Source: Synaphobranchus kaupii (taxonomy: Eukaryota > Chordata > Actinopteri > Anguilliformes > Synaphobranchidae). From it: 64,000 bases of DNA. The stretch spans positions 405,001 to 469,000 of the forward strand of contig JAINUF010000034.1 of NCBI GenBank assembly GCA_029718625.1. The letters are read 5' to 3'. This document shows, piece after piece, positions 58,280-64,000 of the stretch. Within the stretch, counting starts at the first letter, position 1. The number at the start of each line of letters is the position of its first letter. The notes beneath the pieces are model-generated. The model was not told the origin of the DNA. It worked only from the letters and a program-made list of their open reading frames with translations, and made no database searches. Both the position numbers and the translations under genes were made by a program.

Positions 58280-58640
58280 CAGTGAGCACCATAATTCATT
58301 GGACAGTGACACATTTTTTGTTATTTCGGTTCTGTACTCTAGCGCTTTGAGTTTGAAAGGATACAATGACAGTGAGGTTGAAGTGCAGACTGTCAGCTCT
58401 AATTTGAGGGTATTTTCATCCATATCAGATGAACCGTTTAGAAATTATAGAACCTTTTGTACATAGCCCCCCCCATTTTCGGGCATCAAAAAGTACTGGA
58501 CAGTTTAACATAATGTAGAATAAAGAAATCATTTTTGCATGCCATGACTTCATGATGTCTGTGACCCACCAATATCAAAAGGAGCTAAATCTAGTCCCAC
58601 AAAAAATGTGTCACTGTCCAATGAATTATGGTGCTCACTG
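58280..58640. mobile_element. Complete 361-bp Tc1-type MITE
   Basis: The ends CAGTGAGCACCATAATTCAT and their exact complement are flanked by TA (58278-58279 and 58641-58642). It shares its left 230 bp with the element at 7703 and keeps only fragments of the core module (TTTGCATGCCATGACTTC; GCTAAATCTAGTCCCAC), so it is an internal-deletion derivative. Confidence 0.92.
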
Positions 58641-58711
58641 TATATTTGTACTCATACACATGCGCATGCACATATCACATACAAATATGCATAAACAGCT
58701 ACACGCATATA

Positions 58712-60346
58712 CAGTCAAGCCGGAAAGTCTCCCCACCCCTTTCACCTTCTCCACGTTTTATTACGTTACAGACATATTCTACAATAGATTGAGTTCATTT
58801 TTTGTCTCAAAATTCTACACAAAATAGCCCATAATGACAAAGTGAAAACAGGTTTTTAGACATTTGTGCTAATTTATAAAAAATCAAAATGTAAAATATA
58901 TGTACACAAGTGTGCACACCCTTTGATATGACACCCAAAAGTGAGCTGAGGTGCATTTTGTTTCCACTGATACTGCTTGAGATGTTTCTACAACTTAACT
59001 GGAGTCCACCTGTGATAAATTCAATTGATTGGACATGATTGGGGATTGCCAACACCTGCCTATATAAGGTCCCACAGTTGACAGTGCATGTCAGAGCAAA
59101 CTCCAAGCCATGGGGTCAAAGGAATTATCCGCAGACCTCAGAAACAGGATTGTGTCAAGGCATAGATCTGGAGAAGGGTATGGAAAAATCTCTGCAGCTT
59201 TACAGGTCCCAAAGAGCACAGTGGCCACCATCATTCGTAAATGGAAGAAGTTTGGAACCACCAAGAATCTTCCTAGACCTGGCCGCCCGGCCAAACTGAG
59301 CAATCGGAGAAGACGGGCCTTGGCCAGGGAGGTGAGCAGGAACCCGAGGGTCACTCTGACAGAGCTCCAGCGTATCCTTGTGGAGATGGGAGAACCTTTC
59401 AGAAGATCAACCATCCAGGCAGCACTCCACCAATCAGGCCTTTATGGTAGTGGCCAGACGGAAGCCCCTCCTTAGTAAAAGGCACATCACAGCCTGCTTG
59501 GAGTTTGCCAAAAGGCACCTAGAGGACTCTCAAACCATGAGAATCAAGATTCTCTGGTCTGATGAAACCAAAATGGAACTTTTTGGCCTGAATACCAAGC
59601 GTCACGTCTGGAGGAAACCAGGCACCGCTCATCACCTGGCTAATACCATCCCTACAGTGAAGCATGGCGGTGGCAGCATCATGATGTGGGGATATTTTTT
59701 AGCAGCGGGAACGGGGCGACTAGTCCTGATAGAGGGAAAGATGAATGCAGCTAAGTACACCGAGATCCTTGAAGAAAACCTGCTCCAGAGCGCTCTGGAC
59801 CTCAGACTGGGGTGAAGGTTTACCTTCCAACATGACAACGACCCGAAGCACACAGCCAAGAGAACAAAGGAGTGGCTTCGGAGAAAGTCTGTGCATGTCC
59901 TTGAGTGGCCCAGCCAGAGCCCAGACCTGAATCCGATTGAACATCTGTGGAAAGAACTGAAAATGGCTGTGTACCGACGCTCCCCATCCAACCTGATGGA
60001 GCTTGCAAGGATATGCCAAGAGGAATGGGCAAAAATGTCCAGAAACAAGTGTGCCAAGCTCGTAGCTTCTTTCCCAAGATGCCTTGAAGCTGTAATCGCT
60101 ACCAAAGGTGCAGCAACCAAGTATTAGGCTAAGGGTGTGTACAGATATGTAACCCCTAAATAACCTGTTTTTGTCAGTAAAATAAAATTGCATATTTTCT
60201 AAAAACCTGTTTTCACTTTGTCATTATTGGCTATTGTGTGTAGATGTTTGAGGCAAAAAATGAACTCAATTTATTGTAGTATAAGTCTGTAACGTAATAA
60301 AACGTGGAGAAGGTGAAAGGGGTGGGGAGACTTTCCGGCTTGACTG
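58712..60346 (+). mobile_element. Tc1-like transposon with broken transposase
   Basis: It is 1635 bp with TA on both sides (58710-58711 and 60347-60348). The ends start CAGTCAAGCCGGAAAGTCTC. Inverted repeats are about 210 bp, and the inner motif GTGTGCACACCC / GGGTGTGTACAG suggests IR/DR-type repeats. It lies in stim2 intron 4, in the sense direction. Confidence 0.93.
59110..60127 (+). pseudogene. Tc1-like transposase with frameshift and stop
   Basis: Start MGSKELSADLRNRIVSRHRS, helix-turn-helix (GYGKISAALQVPKSTVATII), GRPAKLS linker, second DNA-binding motif ([20 protein letters not shown]). After GLYG a frameshift near 59446 moves the continuation ([10 protein letters not shown]...) to the next frame. 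The triad lies in [24 protein letters not shown] and [19 protein letters not shown] at 59813-59815 (likely from CGA) interrupts just before the second Asp. The C-terminus GAATKY and stop are preserved. It is near full length (about 340 codons) but dead. Confidence 0.93.
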
Positions 60347-60680
60347 TATATCTCCTCATACACACATACACACATATGCACAAGTAGGCACACAAACAAA
60401 CACATGCACAAACAGCTAAACAAATTATCTTTCTCACTCTCTCCTTCTCTTTCTCTCTCTCTCTCTCACCCACCCACCCACACACACACACACACACGCA
60501 TATTCACATGCACACACGTGCAAACATACATGGTCACATACCAAAAGCAGTTTTTTTTATTTTCAGGATACTTTCCAATCAAAGGGAAAGGGTTTACTAT
60601 AAAGACAAACCAACCAGTCTATAGACCAGGGTTACTAACAGCACCCCCCCCCCCCCCCCACTCTTATTGTCCTTTTACAG
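60347..60680. other. stim2 intron 4, last part
   Basis: CA-rich and CT-rich simple sequence (60357-60500) and a C17 run (60643-60659) only 21 bp before exon 5. Confidence 0.7.
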
Positions 60681-60796
60681 AATAGCTGCCAATGAGCCAT
60701 CCTTCATGAGTCAACAGTTGAAGATTGTGGATCAGAGACACAAACAGAAGCTCAATCTGAAAGCCCTGGATGCAGTGCTGTTTGGACCCCCCCTGC
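60681..60796 (+). CDS. stim2: stim2 coding exon 5 (SAM domain, second half)
   Basis: After CCTTTTACAG the exon completes R166 and encodes IAANEPSFMSQQLKIVDQRH, KQKLNLKALDAVLFGPPL (residues 167-204) and the first base of R205. KLNLKALDAVLFGPP is the conserved last helix of the STIM SAM domain. EPSFM and QLKI agree with STIM2, unlike the NTTM glycosylation motif of STIM1. The donor is CTGC|gtatgt. A C-run close to the acceptor and one just after the donor (60823-60829) are unusual, but the splice sites themselves are intact. Confidence 0.95.
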
Positions 60797-60851
60797 GTAT
60801 GTACACACTCCATGCCCCCCCCCCCCCTATGGATCTATGGAAGCCCACTGA

Positions 60852-61075
60852 GGGCCTTTACAATTTAGCCGTTTAGCAGACGCTATTACCCAGAGCGATT
60901 TACACAGCTTACTTTCTTTTTACATGAAATCCATTTATACTGCTGGATATTTACTGAAGGAGTTCAGCTTTAAGCACCTTGCTCATGAGTACAATGACAG
61001 TGGCCCACCAGGGAATCAAACCTACGTGGCCAGTTCCCGAAGCATTATGCTACACTGTCACCCAGGACGTGCTTT
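60852..61075 (-). repeat. L2-tailed SINE, reverse orientation
   Basis: Read on the minus strand, it has tRNA-like head sequence near 61010-61072 (B-box-like GGTTTGATTCC) and body TATCCAGCAGTATAAATGGA. The tail (GCTCTGGGTAATAGCGTCTG, CTAAACGG) has a damaged hairpin. It starts only about 55 bp after the exon 5 donor. Confidence 0.82.
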
Positions 61076-61460
61076 ACGTGTTATCCACCTCTACATCTGC
61101 ATTTCAAATTTCACTGTATTGCATTGTAAATTTCACTGTTCAATTGAACAGAAGAACGCAGCCCTGGCCTCTCCACACCCAGCCCAATAATGTTGTTTTG
61201 GATTCAAATACTTTTCTGTGCTCTATTGATCTTGCCTGGTGCGGTTTACACTTTTGGGATTATTTAATTTGTTCCACCAGGCAAGCTTAGTCAAATGCTG
61301 AAAAGTATTTGAATACAAAACAAATACTGTTTGAACCCAGGTCTGCCGTAAAACACTTTTCAATACTTGACCCACAGCCCAGCCAAGCTGGTTGAAACGG
61401 CGTTTATAATGAAATGGCTCTGCAAATGTGACTCCACTCTTTCCATGTCTTCCTCCATAA

Positions 61461-61676
<216 letters not shown>

Positions 61677-61764
61677 TGAGCGAGAGGGCGGGCTTCCGGA
61701 AAGATCCGTGGTTAGCCGGCAGCTTTCCGTGCTTTCCGAGCTTTCCGTTCAAAGGGAACTTTAA

Positions 61765-63606
61765 GGGCTCTATTTTAATAAACCAAACGCAATGGTGAAC
61801 GCAAGAGTAATCGCTTGGCGGTATCGCTCTGAGGGCGTGTCGGCGAGAAATTTGGTAATTTCATGACGGCAATCTTGGCGCACCTTATGGCGGTATTGCT
61901 AAAAGGCTGGGTTTAAACGTCCAAGGTGTGTCTCTATGGTAGCCAATCAAATTGTTGTTCTCATGCTTTAAAACGCAATCGCGTTGGAACGCAATCGCTC
62001 CATGCAATTTCATAATGAGCAACCCAAACGCACTGGACCGTCAACGACAAGATTTTCCGCACAGGAATCAGACATACTTGCAACAGAAGTACAGGCTAGG
62101 ACTGTAGTAATTTATGGATCACAATCCACACCACCTCGTCTCCCAGAAGTTCGGAAGGCACGGGAGGAGGTGGCGAATGCATTAATTAGCCTACATTAGG
62201 TGATGTAGGCATAATTATGATTCAAATGGTAGGCTTATGATTCAACTGTGTCAATGTGTAATTTATATATTATAGGCTAGTGGCCTACATGATCGAAAGT
62301 TTCTTGTAAGCTGTCCTGTTTTATTCTAGTAGTTTAAATTAAAATTAATTAATTAATAATAATTATAGGCTATTTGTTCATTAACCCTATAGACTTCACC
62401 CCTAGTGTTTGAGACGCATGCGACTCAGTTACAGTATTCATGTTCATCTGAAAATATAAACTACAGCTTTAGAAAACCCCGAAAATTTTGACGCAGTATT
62501 TTTTTAAAGGGTAGCCTCTTGCGAAAACCGCAGCTTCTCCAGTTACACTGCCGTGCAATAAATTAGGAGGGTGCTATTAGTAGCCCACAGCACTTACGAC
62601 CTTCCTCTGGCTACAGCCACAGACTGTAAAATGCATCAAATGCACCGTTTATACACGCTAAGAAAATCATGTTGACGTATAGAAACAATAATATTTTTTT
62701 AAAACGTTGTACAAATGAGTATTCGCCATTTTCCCTTGCTTACTGTACTATATACAGTACCTGATCCACTTTCGGTTTAGAAGACACCTCATTTTTTGCT
62801 CCAAAATCTCTCGTATAAATATGTTTAAGAAACCAAGTACTTACCAGTATATTCAGCTACAGCTGTTTTCTCATGAACCCTGAAGAGTTTATCTTGTTAT
62901 ATTTCGCCAAAGTCCCGTACAGTCGACATTTCCGCAGTGACCACCCCTCGCACTGAGGGCTGAAATACGTTGCTGTACTTGTGTGAATACACACGCGCTT
63001 TCGTACGTTCTTTTTTAAACGTATTTAAATACATTAGGCGACGTATGTTATGGTTATTATATATATACTGTATGTGACTATTCTGAAATAAATGTATTCT
63101 GTAGCAAATTTCTGAATGATACAGCTTCTTCTTCAGTTCAAACTTAAAACCATGGATTTTGCAGGGAATATTTTTTTAGATATTGACATTTAAATAAAAC
63201 TAGTAGAAACCAGGAGGACATTGCCTCAAAAGGGCCAAAGTAAATAGGGTTAAATGGAAGTGTAATGTTGGCATCACCTATAGACACTACATAGAACTAC
63301 ATGACGAATAAGTTACCAAATTGCCAGAGTCTATTGCGTTTCCGCTAAGAGGTGGTTCCAGCTGATCATAACGCAATGGGTTTTCGTTGGTTCAAATTGT
63401 CACTGAGCCGAAAGTATTTTAGAACACGCCCCAGACAGCGCCACCCATCCCACTGCAGCGCAAGCGAAAGGATGTTATGTTGAGAATTTGTTGATCCTAG
63501 CGGTATTGCTGAGAAACGCCATAGCGCCAGTTTTAAGACGTTGATGCTGTCAACAAGCTTGCGTTTGACTATACCGTCACCTTGCGCTGGTTTGAAAATA
63601 GAGCCC
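61765..63606 (+). mobile_element. PIF/Harbinger-type element, non-autonomous
   Basis: The ends GGGCTCTATTTTAATAAACC and complement (AAAATAGAGCCC) are flanked by TAA (61762-61764 and 63607-63609), the 3-bp duplication of Harbinger elements. Subterminal motifs GCGGTATTGCTAAAAGGC and GCGGTATTGCTGAGAAACGC are mirrored at the two ends. At 1842 bp it has no DDE nuclease gene, but contains a Myb/SANT-like remnant. It starts 89 bp after stim2 exon 6. Confidence 0.85.
61984..62199 (+). pseudogene. Harbinger Myb/SANT-like DNA-binding remnant
   Basis: Within a 71-residue frame, FSAQESDILATEVQARTVVI, YGSQSTPPRLPEVRKAREEV and ANAL match the first helices of the Myb/SANT-like (NAIF1-type) DNA-binding protein that accompanies the nuclease in Harbinger transposons. 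The frame stops before the third helix is completed. Its start is uncertain and the protein is truncated. Confidence 0.6.
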
Positions 63607-63647
63607 TAAATCTCTAAAGTAGGCTACGTTGTTCATTCTCTGTCTGC

Positions 63648-63770
63648 TGGATATTTACAATACACATTAAGTTTTGCCCAATGCTCAATGTAACAATGGC
63701 AGTGCCCTAACAGGGAATCAAACCTGTAACCTTCTGGTTATGAGCCCATCGTGGTTCTTTAGACACTGCT
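63648..63770 (-). repeat. Truncated SINE, reverse orientation
   Basis: On the minus strand it has a tRNA-like head with CATAACCAGAAGGTTACAGG and GTTTGATTCCC and the body start GGCACTGCCATTG. The 3' hairpin tail is absent. It belongs to the same family as the 48379 copy. Confidence 0.7.
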
Positions 63771-64000
63771 CAATAGTCCAGGCAGAGTCCCTTTATTATT
63801 TTTTTGCTCAAGGAGGGGATGCTCCCCCTTCCTCAAAGGGGTGTAGAAAATCTGAGCATTTGGGCCAATCAGAGGTGCCCTGCTGAGTGTAGTCTCCGCC
63901 CACTTATTGAATCAATGGATGAGGTCTGTGAAAGTGACAGTCGAGAAAAAAACAGTCTCCAAACCAGCCACTATGACGCAACAATTACTCACAAGAAAAA

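Overview
This window is vertebrate, almost certainly teleost, nuclear DNA. The evidence is GT-AG split exons of two vertebrate genes, very long introns, dense Tc1/mariner, hAT and Harbinger-type DNA transposons, tRNA-derived SINEs whose tails carry the fish L2-type stem-loop, and abundant CA/GT microsatellites. The SINE tail (GCTCT-GGATA-AGAGC hairpin, then TGTAA-type repeats) resembles what is described for eel UnaL2/UnaSINE1. That is only a weak hint at an early-branching teleost.

Two protein-coding genes are present, both on the + strand. Positions 1616-3095 hold the last three coding exons of tbc1d19 (the end of a Rab-GAP TBC domain), followed by a 3' UTR with a polyadenylation signal near 3778. 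After about 8 kb of repeat-rich intergenic DNA, stim2 begins at 11339. Its first six coding exons are at 11339-11480, 41879-42009, 55981-56092, 56576-56687, 60681-60796 and 61498-61675. Splice phases agree at all five junctions. They encode 263 complete codons plus the start of codon 264: signal peptide, canonical EF-hand, hidden EF-hand, SAM domain, transmembrane segment and the start of coiled-coil 1. The rest of stim2 lies beyond the right edge. The tbc1d19-stim2 order and orientation match the human 4p15.2 arrangement as I know it.

The rest is intergenic or intronic and dominated by mobile DNA. There is a complete, apparently intact Tc1-like transposon at 36081-37611, with an open DD34E transposase, 46-bp terminal repeats and a TA duplication. 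There are decayed Tc1 relatives at 6390-7386, about 8332-9436 and 58712-60346, and a solitary Sleeping Beauty-type IR/DR end at 38751-39000. Several non-autonomous Tc1 elements share one internal module under different terminal repeats. hAT elements with perfect 8-bp duplications lie at 39993-41558 and 17500-17682. Two near-identical TTAA-flanked long-TIR elements (43544-44514 and 46767-47739) carry what looks like a captured coding exon. A Harbinger-type element with a Myb/SANT-like remnant sits at 61765-63606.

Tandem repeats include a 24-bp minisatellite (18711-19764), a duplicated GTGCAC-rich minisatellite block (22063-23331) and eight exact-length 27-bp units (32844-33059). No RNA gene other than SINE tRNA heads, no CRISPR array and no prokaryote-type system was seen. 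The most unusual features are the Tc1 composites with mismatched ends, the shared MITE core module and the exon-bearing TTAA elements.
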